A stretch of DNA of 64,000 nucleotides, taken from Burkholderia sp. MS389 (GTDB lineage Bacteria; Pseudomonadota; Gammaproteobacteria; Burkholderiales; Burkholderiaceae). The stretch's first letter is position 1; the number at the start of each line of letters is the position of its first letter. Positions 21,309 to 30,348 of the stretch are shown one piece after another. The notes under the pieces were generated by a model. That model was not told the DNA's origin and did no database searches. It worked only from the letters and a program-made list of their open reading frames with translations. A program made the translations under genes and the position numbers. The stretch spans positions 1,612,001 through 1,676,000 of the forward strand of contig NZ_CP045995.1 of the NCBI RefSeq assembly GCF_016899425.1, given 5' to 3'.

Positions 21309-21931
21309 CCCGGCAACCGCGAAGCGAGTGGCAGATGGCGTCGATTATAGGAGCGCCCCTTCGATCGCGTCGCATCGAATGCGGGGCGGACAAGACTGTG
21401 GCCGGCGGCATCGCACGCCGCCGATCGGCTCCATCGGTGGGCGCCGCTGGTTGTGCACGCAACTAATGCGCATATGGTGTGCGGGCTAGCGACCGTTCCG
21501 CCCTCTCCGTAGCCGGCGCAGCGCACCGACACGCCGGCACCACGCACCCCAATCCCGTCATCGTAAAAATGCCGACGACCCGCGTCTTGGCGGGTTTGCG
21601 CACTCGTCATGACGATTTCGGCATATATCAGGGTAATCGACGATATGCCGATATCGTCGCCGGCCGCGCATCGAATGCGCAAGACGCACGCATTTTCGCT
21701 AACTAGACTTCGCTTCACGGTCACGAGACGACCTCCCGGTGCTGCCGCAATCGGCACGCACGGGTCACCGCATCCGCTGTCGCGTACGACGATTCCGGCA
21801 CAACGCGCGTGGCACGCGGCGAGCACGCATGGCCTGCGCATCGGCCTGCCGACCGAACCGTCTCGCCCGGTTTACCGGCGCCGCCCGCATGCGCGCGGCG
21901 CCCCCAACCACGCCATCAAGGGGAAGTGAAA
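21309..21931. other. Long intergenic region with a 48-nt imperfect palindrome
   Basis: No gene is seen in these 620 bp. It carries an inverted repeat with 16-bp arms at 21611-21626 and 21643-21658, matching at 15 of 16 positions around a 16-nt loop. There is no T-tract, so it does not look like a terminator. It could be an operator or an RNA structure upstream of the binding-protein gene. Confidence 0.6.
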
Positions 21932-23068
21932 GTGAAGCTGAAGGTATCGCACGTCGCGCTGGCCGCCGCCTGCGCACTGTCGGGCGCGCACGCCGTCGCC
22001 GCCGACGTCGTCAAGATCGGTTTCGCCGCACCGCTGACCGGCCCGCAGTCGAATTACGGCACGGACATGCAGAAGGGCGTGCAGCTCGCGATCGCCGATT
22101 TCAACGCGACGCATCCGACGATCGGCGGCAAGCCCGTCACGTTCCAGCTCGACGCGCAGGACGACCAGGCCGACCCGCGCACCGGCACGACCGTCGCGCA
22201 GCGGCTGATCGACGACAACGTGCGCGGGATCATCGGCCACTTCAACTCGGGCACCAGCATTCCCGCGTCCGACCTGTACGATCGCGCGGGGCTGCCGCAG
22301 ATCTCGATGGCGACGTCGCCGCAATACACGGCGCGCGGCTACAAGACGACCTACCGGTTGCTGACGAGCGACGCGCAGGCGGGCCGCATCGTCGGCACGT
22401 ACGCGGTGAAGACGCTGCGCTTCAAGCGCATCGCGATCATCGACGACCGCACGGCCTACGGCCAGGGCATCGCCGACGAATTCGCGAAGGCCGTCGAAGC
22501 GGCCGGCGGCACGATCGTCAAGCGCGACTTCACGAACGACAAGGCGCTCGATTTCTCCGCGATCCTGACCAACCTGAAGGGCGTGAATCCGGACGCGGTC
22601 TTCTACGGCGGCGGCGACGCGCAATCGTCGCCGATGATCCGCAAGATGCGCCAACTCGGGATGAAGTCGGCGTTCGTGACGGGCGAGATGTCGCGCTCGC
22701 CGACGTTCCTGAAGGTCGGCGGCGACGCGGCCGAAGGCGCGATCGTCTACATGGGCGGGCTGCCGAAGGAAAAGATGCCGGGCTTCTCCGGCTACGCCGC
22801 ACGCTACAAGGCGCGCTTCAACGAAGACGTGATCACGTACTCGCCGTATTCGTACGACGGCACGATCGCGCTGCTCAGCGCGATGAAGGACGCGAACTCG
22901 ACCGATCCGAAGGTGTACACGCCGTATCTCGGCAAGGTGTCGATCAAGGGCGTGTCGGCGCCCAGCATCGCGTACGACGCGAAGGGCGACCTGAAGGATG
23001 CGCCGGTGACGATCTACAAGGTCGAGCGCGGCGCGTTCAAGCCGGTCGACACGATCGCCGGCAACTGA
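21932..23068 (+). CDS. Branched-chain amino-acid-type ABC binding protein
   Basis: This 378-aa periplasmic protein starts with GTG, 7 bp after AAGGGGA; an in-frame GTG six bases earlier is too close to that site. The signal peptide is expected to be cut after AHAVAA near residue 24. The mature protein is a LivJ/LivK-type type 1 binding protein (IGFAAPLTGPQSNYGTDMQKG). No permease or ATPase gene is adjacent, so it either serves a transporter encoded elsewhere or has a sensing role. The real ligand is unknown. Confidence 0.85.
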   Translation: MKLKVSHVALAAACALSGAHAVAADVVKIGFAAPLTGPQSNYGTDMQKGVQLAIADFNATHPTIGGKPVTFQLDAQDDQADPRTGTTVAQRLIDDNVRGIIGHFNSGTSIPASDLYDRAGLPQISMATSPQYTARGYKTTYRLLTSDAQAGRIVGTYAVKTLRFKRIAIIDDRTAYGQGIADEFAKAVEAAGGTIVKRDFTNDKALDFSAILTNLKGVNPDAVFYGGGDAQSSPMIRKMRQLGMKSAFVTGEMSRSPTFLKVGGDAAEGAIVYMGGLPKEKMPGFSGYAARYKARFNEDVITYSPYSYDGTIALLSAMKDANSTDPKVYTPYLGKVSIKGVSAPSIAYDAKGDLKDAPVTIYKVERGAFKPVDTIAGN

Positions 23069-23389
23069 TAACCGATACGCGGCCCCTGCCCCGCGCGGCG
23101 CGCCCGCGGCTCACCGGCCGCCCGCGCCGCGCGCTTCGGCTGCATGGTCCGAAGCCGCTCACGGCGCGCGCCCGCGCGCGGGCATTTCGCGCTCCTGTAG
23201 AATCCCCCCACCCGCTTTGACGCTTCGTCTCCGCCGTGCCCCATCCCGGTGCGGCGGCGCGTGTTGCGTGCCTCACCCGGCACGCGGCGCGCTTCGACGA
23301 CGCAAGCCGCGCCTTGTCAGTCCATGCCGAAAAGCGGGCCCTGGAGACGCAGCACCGACAACACCATTCGAAAAACGATCGTCCTGACC
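23069..23389. other. Intergenic region of 320 bp
   Basis: Very GC-rich with many short inverted repeats such as runs of GCGCGC. I see no gene and no classical terminator with a T-tract. Confidence 0.4.
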
Positions 23390-24700
23390 ATGCAAGCTTC
23401 CGAATTGAGCGGCGTGCCTCGCGCCGCCGAACGCGCGCTCACGCGCAGCGACTACAAGACCCTTGGCCTCGCCGCACTCGGCGGCGCCCTCGAGTTCTAC
23501 GACTTCATCATCTTCGTGTTCTTCGCGCCGGCGATAGGGCAGCTCTTCTTCCCGCACGACATTCCGGACTGGCTGCGCCAGCTGCAGACGTTCGGCATCT
23601 TCGCGGCCGGCTATCTCGCGCGCCCGCTCGGCGGCGTGATCATGGCGCACTTCGGCGACCTGTTCGGCCGCAAGCGGATGTTCACGCTGAGCGTGCTGAT
23701 GATGTCGGTGCCGACGCTGCTGATGGGCCTGCTGCCGACCTACGACACGATCGGCATCCTCGCGCCGGTGTTGCTGCTGCTGTTCCGCGTGCTGCAAGGC
23801 GCGGCGGTCGGCGGCGAAGTGCCGGGCGCGTGGGTGTTCGTGTCCGAGCACGTGCCGTCGCGCCACATCGGCTATGCGTGCGGCACGCTGACCGCGGGCC
23901 TCACGGCCGGCATCCTGCTCGGCTCGCTCGTCGCGGCCGGCATCAACAGCCGTTACTCCGCGGCCGAAGTCGGCGCGTTCGCATGGCGCATCCCGTTCCT
24001 GCTCGGCGGCGTGTTCGGGCTGTTCTCCGTGTACCTGCGCCGCTGGCTGCATGAAACGCCGGTGTTCGCCGAAATGAAGGCGAAAAAGGCGCTCGCGGCC
24101 GAGATTCCGCTGAAGGCGGTGCTGCGCGACCACGGCCGCGCGGTGATCGTGTCGATGCTGCTCACGTGGATGCTGTCGGCCGCGATCGTCGTCGTGATCC
24201 TGATGACGCCCGCGCTGCTGCAGAAGCAGTTCCACCTGGCGCCCGCGACCACGCTGTTCGCGAACAGCATCGCGACGCTGTGCCTGACGGCCGGCTGCAT
24301 CACCGCCGGTTCGCTCGCGGGCCGGATCGGTGCGAAGCGCGTGCTGGGCATCGGCGGCATCGGGCTGGCCGCGTGCTACTACCTGCTGTTCGTGCAGGTC
24401 GCGGCCGATGCGTCGACGCTGCCGCTCTACTACGGGATCGCGGGCTTCATGGTCGGCACGATCGGCGCGGTGCCGTTCGTGATGGTCAGGAGCTTCCCGG
24501 CCGTCGTGCGCTTCTCGGGCATCTCGTTCTCGTACAACGTCGCGTACGCGATCTTCGGCGGGCTCACGCCGGTGATCGTGTCGCTGATGATGAAGTCGAA
24601 TCCGCTCGCGCCGGTCGTGTACGTCGCGGCGATCTGCGTGCTCGGCGCGATCGCCGTGCAGTTCTCGAAGGATGCGAAGGACGTGAAGGACGCACGCTGA
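23390..24700 (+). CDS. MFS transporter, metabolite:H+ symporter family
   Basis: This 436-aa membrane protein has about 12 hydrophobic segments and the metabolite:H+ symporter motifs: GALEFYDFIIFVFFAP in helix 1 and ARPLGGVIMAHFGDLFGRK between helices 2 and 3. Relatives carry citrate, proline/betaine, shikimate or dicarboxylates. Neighbours give no substrate hint. The ATG at 23390 fits the family start; a longer upstream frame of 47 residues is not supported. Confidence 0.82.
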   Translation: MQASELSGVPRAAERALTRSDYKTLGLAALGGALEFYDFIIFVFFAPAIGQLFFPHDIPDWLRQLQTFGIFAAGYLARPLGGVIMAHFGDLFGRKRMFTLSVLMMSVPTLLMGLLPTYDTIGILAPVLLLLFRVLQGAAVGGEVPGAWVFVSEHVPSRHIGYACGTLTAGLTAGILLGSLVAAGINSRYSAAEVGAFAWRIPFLLGGVFGLFSVYLRRWLHETPVFAEMKAKKALAAEIPLKAVLRDHGRAVIVSMLLTWMLSAAIVVVILMTPALLQKQFHLAPATTLFANSIATLCLTAGCITAGSLAGRIGAKRVLGIGGIGLAACYYLLFVQVAADASTLPLYYGIAGFMVGTIGAVPFVMVRSFPAVVRFSGISFSYNVAYAIFGGLTPVIVSLMMKSNPLAPVVYVAAICVLGAIAVQFSKDAKDVKDAR

Positions 24701-24732
24701 ACGTCGGCGCGCACGCGCCGGCCGGATGAACG

Positions 24733-24774
24733 AAGGGCCGAATCCCGCGGCGTGCGGGATTCGGCCCTTTTGTG
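24733..24774 (+). terminator. Terminator after the MHS transporter
   Basis: A 16-bp perfect stem (AAGGGCCGAATCCCGC with complement) around a 5-nt loop, followed by TTT on the plus strand, lies 32 bp after the MFS stop. It also sits close to the 3' end of the convergent DoxX gene. Confidence 0.88.
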
Positions 24775-24813
24775 TTGCGTCGGCGTCGCGACGACTACCC
24801 AAGTGTGCTCAGT

Positions 24814-25251
24814 TCAACGCAGCACGCCGTACGACGAATTCGGCCGGCGCAGCGCGTCGATGCTCGCGCCGCCGGCGCCGGTGACGAACAGCAGCAGGAA
24901 CCCGCCGGCGATCGCGACGTTCTTCCAGAAGTGAATCACCATGTCGTGCTGGACGGCGGCGTTCGTCGCGTCCCAGAAATTGTGCCCGACCATCGCGGTC
25001 GCGATCGTGTAGACCGCCATCAGCAACGCGAGCGGCCGGACCTTGTAGCCGACGATCAGCAGCAGGCCGCCGAGCCCCTCGATCGCGACGACGATCGGCG
25101 CAACGACCTGTTGATAGGGCACGTTCATCCCGTGCAGATACGCGACGAAATCGCTGTAGCCGAGCAGCTTCATGATGCCGCCCCACAAGAACAACGCCGC
25201 CAGCGCCAGGCGTGCGAAAAAAATGACGCCGGAATCGACGGTACGCGTCAT
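24814..25251 (-). CDS. DoxX family membrane protein
   Basis: This 145-aa protein has four hydrophobic segments and the DoxX pattern ARLALAALFLWGGIMKLLGY near the N terminus and GHNFWD in the middle. DoxX proteins are small inner-membrane proteins of poorly defined function, in some cases linked to redox or thiol stress. The start MTRTVDSG was chosen because it places the first membrane helix close to the N terminus. No operon partner is evident. Confidence 0.85.
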   Translation of the reverse strand: MTRTVDSGVIFFARLALAALFLWGGIMKLLGYSDFVAYLHGMNVPYQQVVAPIVVAIEGLGGLLLIVGYKVRPLALLMAVYTIATAMVGHNFWDATNAAVQHDMVIHFWKNVAIAGGFLLLFVTGAGGASIDALRRPNSSYGVLR

Positions 25252-25443
25252 GCCTCTCTCCTCGTATGCAATTCGGCCGCCCGCGCCGGGCGCGCCCGGG
25301 CGGTTCGGCGCCGCGCGGCCCGGGAGGGCGCGCGGCAAATGGGCCAGCATAGAGGGTCTTTCCGCGGTGTCCAAGAAAAAGGTTGTAGCAAATCTTTACA
25401 CTGCGGCGGCCGCGCCGGCGGCCCGGCGCGCTGAAAAACGCGT

Positions 25444-25899
25444 TTAGCCCGCGTCGCTCAACAGCACGCCTTTCTTGAAGATGAAGCAGCCGTAGCCGCG
25501 CGTTTCGCCGGTGACGATCACCGCATACGTCTGCTGCGCGCGCTCGTAGAACGCGAAACGCTCGACGCCGGTCAGCGGCACCGAGCGCCCTTCCGCGCGG
25601 TCGATTTCGGCCTGGACTTCGCGCTGCACGGGCGGCACCGCGGCCGCGTCGCCGACGACTTCCATCCGCCACGCGGGCGTGTCGACGAACGTGTCGAGCG
25701 GCAGCACCGACAGCACCGCGCGCACGACGCGCGCCGAATCGGCGCCGTCGACGCGCAGCGCGCGGCCGACCACCGTGTGCTCGGCGACGGATTCCGCCGG
25801 GAAGTTCGCGTCACAGATCGCGATTTCGTCACCGTGGCCCATCGCGCGCAGCGTGTGCAGGATGTCGGCGTGCAGCAGCGGGTCGAGATTCTTCAGCAT
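25444..25899 (-). CDS. RbsD/FucU family sugar mutarotase
   Basis: This 151-aa protein matches FucU: MLKNLDPLLHADILHTLRAMGHGDEI-type N terminus with the conserved His, then DANFPAES, and a C-terminal GETRGYGCFIFKKGV. FucU interconverts alpha and beta L-fucose anomers. It has a GGAGA ribosome site. No other fucose gene is in the window, so it could act on another sugar; the neighbouring galactarate genes are on a separate transcript. Confidence 0.83.
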   Translation of the reverse strand: MLKNLDPLLHADILHTLRAMGHGDEIAICDANFPAESVAEHTVVGRALRVDGADSARVVRAVLSVLPLDTFVDTPAWRMEVVGDAAAVPPVQREVQAEIDRAEGRSVPLTGVERFAFYERAQQTYAVIVTGETRGYGCFIFKKGVLLSDAG

Positions 25900-25978
25900 G
25901 TCGGTGGGTCTCCGGGGTGGGGAACGAATCGCATAACGTTACCCGATCCCGGCGGCCGTGGTGCATGCATCGTTCACG

Positions 25979-26371
25979 TCACGACGCCCCGGCCGGCATT
26001 TCGTCGATGAAACCCGTGACCGACGCGAGGCGGCCCGACGCGTCGACGATGCCGAAGTCCGAGCCCTTCACGATCGCCGCGCCGTCGGGCGACACGAGCG
26101 CCCAGGAGAACCGCAGATGCTGGCCGAACGCGTCCACGTCGGTCGTGCGGCGAAAGCGGTACGCGGGGAAGCGTTGCTGCACGGCGGCGATCATCGTGTC
26201 GATGCCCGCGTGGCCGTCGCCGGCCATCAGCGGATCGCGATAGGCCGCGTCGCTTGCGTACGTCGCGTCGATCAGTTCGCGGCGGCGCGCGGCGTCGGAT
26301 TCGTTCCACGCGTCGAAGTAGCGGTCGATCAGGTCGGCGTGAACGGACGAAGCGGATTGAGCGGTGTTCAT
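25979..26371 (-). CDS. SnoaL/NTF2-like small protein
   Basis: This 130-aa protein has the cone-shaped NTF2/SnoaL pattern: an N-terminal helix with DLIDRYFDAWNESDAARRRELI, then YRDPLMAGDGHAGIDTMI and several strands including LRFSWALVSPDG. Members include polyketide cyclases, isomerases and non-catalytic proteins, so no function can be assigned. A strong AAGGAGCC ribosome site precedes the ATG. It is probably transcribed on its own or with fucU-like downstream. Confidence 0.75.
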   Translation of the reverse strand: MNTAQSASSVHADLIDRYFDAWNESDAARRRELIDATYASDAAYRDPLMAGDGHAGIDTMIAAVQQRFPAYRFRRTTDVDAFGQHLRFSWALVSPDGAAIVKGSDFGIVDASGRLASVTGFIDEMPAGAS

Positions 26372-26533
26372 GGCGAGGCTCCTTGTGTCGGTAGACGATG
26401 TCGCGGACGTTTCGGGTCCGCGTGCCGCTATCGTCGCCGGGGCCGCGCAAGCGGTCGATTACGCGCGAGGTAAGGAAATCGCGCCGACCATGCGCGGCAC
26501 GCCTGCGCCGCCGAATCGGGAATACGCCGCCGC

Positions 26534-26561
26534 AAAGAAAACGGGCGCCCGAAGGCGCCCG
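26534..26561 (-). terminator. Terminator of garD
   Basis: The hairpin CGGGCGCC-TTCG-GGCGCCCG is followed on the minus strand by TTTTCTTT. It lies 36 bp after the garD stop. Confidence 0.88.
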
Positions 26562-26596
26562 CATCGTCTTGCCGCCACCACCGCGCGCGTCAGGCG

Positions 26597-28150
26597 TCAG
26601 GTCACCGGCGCCGGATTGAACAGCGTCAGCGCATTCGCGAGCTTCCATTGCTCGGCCCACGTGCGGCGCTTGCCGCTGGCGACGTCGAGCATCAGCCGGA
26701 ACAGTTCCCAGCCCATGTCCTCGATCGTTGCCGCGCCGGTCGCGATCTGCCCCGCGTCGAGATCCATCAGGTCGTGCCAGCGGCGCGCGAGATCGCTGCG
26801 CGTCGCGACCTTGATCACCGGCACCTGCGCGAGCCCGTACGGCGTGCCGCGGCCGGTCGTGAAAATATGCAGGTTCATCCCCGCCGCGAGCTGCAGCGTG
26901 CCGCAGATGAAATCGCTCGCGGGCGTCGCCGCGTACAGCAGCCCCTTCTGCCGCGCGCGATCGCCGGGGCGCACGACGCCGGCGATCGGCGCGCTGCCCG
27001 ACTTCACGATCGACCCCATCGCCTTCTCGACGATGTTCGACAGGCCGCCCTTCTTGTTGCCCGGCGTCGTGTTCGCGCTGCGGTCGACGCGGCCACGCTC
27101 CAGATAGCGGTCGTACCAGTCCATCTCGCGGATGATCTCGCGGGCCACCGCTTCGTTCGCCGCACGCGACGTGAGCTGCGCGACGCCGTCGCGCACTTCG
27201 GTCACTTCCGAGAACATGATCGTCGCGCCCGCGCGCACGAGCAGGTCGGCCGCGAAGCCGACGGCCGGGTTCGCGGTGAGCCCCGAGAACGCGTCGCTGC
27301 CGCCGCACTGCACGCCGACGACGAGGTCCGATGCCGGGCAAGTTTCGCGGCGCCGACGGTTCAACCGCTCGAGATGCGATTCGGCCATCTTCATGATCGA
27401 ATCGATCATCGAATGGAAGCCGACGTGCGCGGCGTCCTGCAGGCACACGACGCCGCCGTTGTCGGTCGCGCCGTCGGCGGCCACCGGAATCGCGCCCGGC
27501 GGCAGCAGGCGCTCGGGCTGCAGCTTCTCGCAGCCGAGGCTCACGGTCATCACTTCGCCGCCGAAGTTCGGGTTCAGGCTGATGTTGCGCAGCGTGCGGA
27601 TCGGGATGTCGGCGTCGGGCGCATCGATCGCGACGCCGCAGCCGTACGTATGTTCGAGCCCGACCACGTCGTCGACGTTCGGGTAGCGCGGCAGCAGCTC
27701 GTCCTTGATCCGCTTCACCGCGTGCTCGACGACGCCCGACACGCACTGCACGGTCGTCGTGATCGCGAGGATGTTGCGCGTGCCGACCGAGCCGTCCGCA
27801 TTGCGAAAGCCCTCGAACGTATAGCCTTCGAGCGGCTCGAGCGGCGGCGCGGCACGCGTCGCGAGCGGCAGGTCGTCGAGCCCCGGCGGCTCGGGCATGC
27901 GCATCGTGCGCTCGTTGACCCAGCTGCCGCGCCGCAGGTCGGTCAGCGCATAGCCGATCACCACGTTGTAGCGAATGACCGGATCGCCGGTCGCGAGGTC
28001 GACGAGCGCGACCTTGTGCCCCTGCGGCACGCCTTCGCACAGCGTGAGCCCGTCGGCGAAGGTCGCGCCTTCGGACAAACCGCCGTCGTTGACGACGATC
28101 GCGACGTTGTCGTCCGGATGCACGCGGATGTAGAGAGGAGAAGCAGTCAT
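26597..28150 (-). CDS. garD: Galactarate dehydratase (UxaA family)
   Basis: This 517-aa enzyme dehydrates D-galactarate to 5-dehydro-4-deoxyglucarate. It has the N-terminal SAF-like domain (YIRVHPDDNVAIVVNDGG, about residues 1-80) and the UxaA core with GSVGTRNILAITTTVQC and GLEHTYGCG, and it has the usual GarD length. The start MTASPLYIRV fits relatives. It is divergent from kdgD, whose enzyme uses its product, across 229 bp with operator-like repeats. Confidence 0.9.
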   Translation of the reverse strand: MTASPLYIRVHPDDNVAIVVNDGGLSEGATFADGLTLCEGVPQGHKVALVDLATGDPVIRYNVVIGYALTDLRRGSWVNERTMRMPEPPGLDDLPLATRAAPPLEPLEGYTFEGFRNADGSVGTRNILAITTTVQCVSGVVEHAVKRIKDELLPRYPNVDDVVGLEHTYGCGVAIDAPDADIPIRTLRNISLNPNFGGEVMTVSLGCEKLQPERLLPPGAIPVAADGATDNGGVVCLQDAAHVGFHSMIDSIMKMAESHLERLNRRRRETCPASDLVVGVQCGGSDAFSGLTANPAVGFAADLLVRAGATIMFSEVTEVRDGVAQLTSRAANEAVAREIIREMDWYDRYLERGRVDRSANTTPGNKKGGLSNIVEKAMGSIVKSGSAPIAGVVRPGDRARQKGLLYAATPASDFICGTLQLAAGMNLHIFTTGRGTPYGLAQVPVIKVATRSDLARRWHDLMDLDAGQIATGAATIEDMGWELFRLMLDVASGKRRTWAEQWKLANALTLFNPAPVT

Positions 28151-28184
28151 CGGAATTCCTGGAAGCCTATCTGCGATATCGTTA

Positions 28185-28197
28185 GTCATCATACGAC
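28185..28197. promoter_or_regulatory. Operator-like element upstream of garD
   Basis: GTCATCATACGAC is a short imperfect palindrome 35 bp before the garD start. It shares CATACGAC with elements before kdgD and before the MFS gene at 32668, which suggests a common regulator, possibly of the GntR/FadR type. Confidence 0.4.
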
Positions 28198-28290
28198 ATT
28201 CAACCTCACTTGATGATGCTGCGTAAACCCTTATCCGGAAAGACCCTACCCCTGACCCGCCAGCAAACCGCTTGCGTCGCTCATTCATGC

Positions 28291-28310
28291 GTTGTACGAT
28301 GACATACAAC
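28291..28310. promoter_or_regulatory. 20-bp inverted repeat upstream of kdgD
   Basis: GTTGTA and TACAAC flank an 8-bp centre. The half-sites look like the TNGTNNNACNA-type operators of FadR-family GntR regulators, many of which control sugar-acid genes. It lies 70 bp before the kdgD start. No GntR gene is present in the window. Confidence 0.5.
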
Positions 28311-28379
28311 GACATCGCCAATTCGGCTCGTATGCCGTTTCCGACGAACCAGCACTCGCGCTAGACGGACGACCCAACC

Positions 28380-29294
28380 ATGACTTCACCGCAAGAACTC
28401 AAACAAATCATCTCCCACGGCCTGCTGTCGTTTCCGCTGACGGATTTCGACGCCGACGGCAGCTTCCGTCCGACCACCTACGCCGAGCGCCTCGAATGGC
28501 TGGCGCCGTATGGCGCGAGCGCATTGTTCGCGGCCGGCGGCACCGGCGAATTCTTCTCGCTCACGCAGCGCGAGTATTCGGACGTGATCCGCGTCGCGAC
28601 GGAAACCTGCAAGGGCAAGGTGCCGATCCTGGCCGGCGCGGGCGGCGCGACGCGCGTCGCGATCGAATATGCGCAGGAAGCCGAGCGCCTCGGCGCGAGC
28701 GGCGTGCTGCTGATGCCGCACTACCTGACCGAAGCGAGCCAGGAAGGGATCGCCGACCACGTCGAGCAGGTGTGCCGCGCGCTGAAGATCGGCGTCGTGG
28801 TGTACAACCGCGCGAATTCGAAGCTGAATGCGGACATGCTCGAGCGCCTCGCCGACCGTTGCCCGAACCTGATCGGCTTCAAGGACGGCGTCGGCGAAAT
28901 CGAGAGCATGGTCACGATCCGCCGCCGCCTCGGCGATCGTTTCGCGTACCTCGGCGGCCTGCCGACGGCTGAAGTCTATGCGGCCGCGTACAAGGCGCTC
29001 GGCGTGCCGGTGTACTCGTCGGCCGTGTTCAACTTCATCCCGAAGACGGCGATGGCATTCTACGAAGCGATCGCGAACGACGACCACGCGACGGTCGGCC
29101 GCCTGATCGACGAGTTCTTCCTGCCGTACCTGAAGATCCGCAATCGCCGCGCCGGCTACGCGGTCAGCATCGTGAAGGCGGGCGCGAAGCTCGTCGGCCA
29201 CGACGCGGGCCCGGTGCGCGCGCCGCTCGTCGACCTGACCGACGAAGAAGCAGCCGAACTCGACGTGCTGATCAAGAAGATGGGCCCGCAGTAA
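28380..29294 (+). CDS. kdgD: 5-dehydro-4-deoxyglucarate dehydratase
   Basis: This 304-aa TIM-barrel enzyme of the dihydrodipicolinate synthase family removes water and CO2 from 5-dehydro-4-deoxyglucarate to give 2-oxoglutarate semialdehyde. GTGEFF is at residues 54-59, the conserved Tyr is in VVVYNRAN near 142, and the Schiff-base Lys is K168 in IGFKDG. It follows GarD in the pathway and precedes the semialdehyde dehydrogenase at 30844. The ribosome site is weak. Confidence 0.92.
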   Translation: MTSPQELKQIISHGLLSFPLTDFDADGSFRPTTYAERLEWLAPYGASALFAAGGTGEFFSLTQREYSDVIRVATETCKGKVPILAGAGGATRVAIEYAQEAERLGASGVLLMPHYLTEASQEGIADHVEQVCRALKIGVVVYNRANSKLNADMLERLADRCPNLIGFKDGVGEIESMVTIRRRLGDRFAYLGGLPTAEVYAAAYKALGVPVYSSAVFNFIPKTAMAFYEAIANDDHATVGRLIDEFFLPYLKIRNRRAGYAVSIVKAGAKLVGHDAGPVRAPLVDLTDEEAAELDVLIKKMGPQ

Positions 29295-29381
29295 GCCGGG
29301 TTCGCCGGCGGCGCAGGGCCTTCATCGGCACGGCGCGCCGGCTCCCGCAGTCCTCCCTATCCGTATCGCGCAATGGCCGCG

Positions 29382-29407
29382 TGGCTCGACGAGCCGGCGC
29401 GGCCATT
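29382..29407. terminator. Possible bidirectional terminator
   Basis: A long GC-rich inverted repeat (AATGGCCGCG with its complement) lies between the convergent kdgD and the gene at 29411. T-tracts are poor on both sides, so this is a weak call. Confidence 0.4.
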
Positions 29408-29410
29408 GCA

Positions 29411-29965
29411 TTACATCTGCGCGATCGCGCCGATGATCCGCTGCCGCACGCTCGCGAGCGTACGCTGCGTCTCGTCGATCCCCTTGCGGGCCGCGAGCGG
29501 CCGGCCGCGCGCCGGCGACTCGGCGCCCACGATCTGTTCCAGCACGTCGCGATCGACGACCGCATCGAAGAAGCGCCCGACGGTAAACATCGCGTACTGC
29601 TTCGCGGTCGCGAGATGCGTGTTGGCCTGCGTGAGCGCGTCGGCGCGCTCCGCGCCGTTCGGCCCGTCGATGCTGCGGCGATGCTTCAGCGCGAACACCA
29701 CGGCCTCCATGTCGTACTTGAAGCGCTCGACGGCCCTGCCGAAGATCAACGAATGCGGATCGGAGCCCGCGACGGGCCGCCCCTGGTTGATCGTCACGTC
29801 GAATTCGCTGCCGCCCAGTTCGCGCTGCAGCGCGAACAGCGCGTCGGCCAGCACGCGCCCTTCGCTGGTTTCGCCGATCTGGGTACGGACCGATTTCGCG
29901 ACGTCGCCGATCGTTTTCCACAACCCTGCCGCGAACAGGTGGTCGCCACGCTTGCTGATAGTCAT
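29411..29965 (-). CDS. Hypothetical protein, mostly helical
   Basis: This 184-aa protein has an AAGGAA ribosome site before its ATG and codon use like its neighbours, so it is likely real. It has no signal peptide or membrane segment and seems mainly helical, with a charged middle (FGRAVERFKYDMEAVVFALK). I do not recognise the family. It is convergent with kdgD and sits alone between the two parts of the galactarate cluster. Confidence 0.6.
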   Translation of the reverse strand: MTISKRGDHLFAAGLWKTIGDVAKSVRTQIGETSEGRVLADALFALQRELGGSEFDVTINQGRPVAGSDPHSLIFGRAVERFKYDMEAVVFALKHRRSIDGPNGAERADALTQANTHLATAKQYAMFTVGRFFDAVVDRDVLEQIVGAESPARGRPLAARKGIDETQRTLASVRQRIIGAIAQM

Positions 29966-30090
29966 CGGATGGTTCCTTGTTGGTCTTGTGATCTCTCAGG
30001 CTCGCCTGCGGGCCGGACGGCCCGAGGCTTCGCTACTGTAGGAGAAACGCGGGCAACAGGAAAGCCGACCTCTCGCCGCCCCGTCCGCGC

Positions 30091-30124
30091 ATCAATATGA
30101 TCACCACTTGATGTCATAATTGAT
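30091..30124. promoter_or_regulatory. Nested dyad upstream of vapBC
   Basis: Outer arms ATCAAT (30091-30096) and ATTGAT (30119-30124) enclose inner arms TATGA and TCATA. The 34-bp element ends 27 bp before the antitoxin start. VapBC complexes usually bind such dyads to repress their own genes. Confidence 0.5.
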
Positions 30125-30150
30125 GCATCGACTTTTCCCGGGAGCCGCCC

Positions 30151-30348
30151 ATGCGCACCACCTTGTCCCTCGACGACGCACTGCTCGCAAAAGCGCAGCA
30201 ATTGACCGGCGTCACCGAAAAGTCGGCGCTCGTGAGAGAAGCGCTGCGCGCATTGATCGCCCGCGAAAGCGCGCGACGACTCGCCCGCCTCGGCGGCACC
30301 GAGCCCGACCTTGAATCGGTTCCACGCCGCCCGTCGGAGCCCGCATGA
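30151..30348 (+). CDS. vapB: VapB-type antitoxin
   Basis: This 65-aa protein starts MRTTLSLDDALLAKAQQLTG, the ribbon-helix-helix pattern of small VapB antitoxins, followed by a helix and a disordered acidic tail that would embrace the toxin. The stop overlaps the toxin start by 4 bp (ATGA), the usual antitoxin-toxin arrangement. It should neutralise the PIN ribonuclease and repress the operon. The pair lies inside the galactarate region without sharing its function. Confidence 0.87.
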   Translation: MRTTLSLDDALLAKAQQLTGVTEKSALVREALRALIARESARRLARLGGTEPDLESVPRRPSEPA

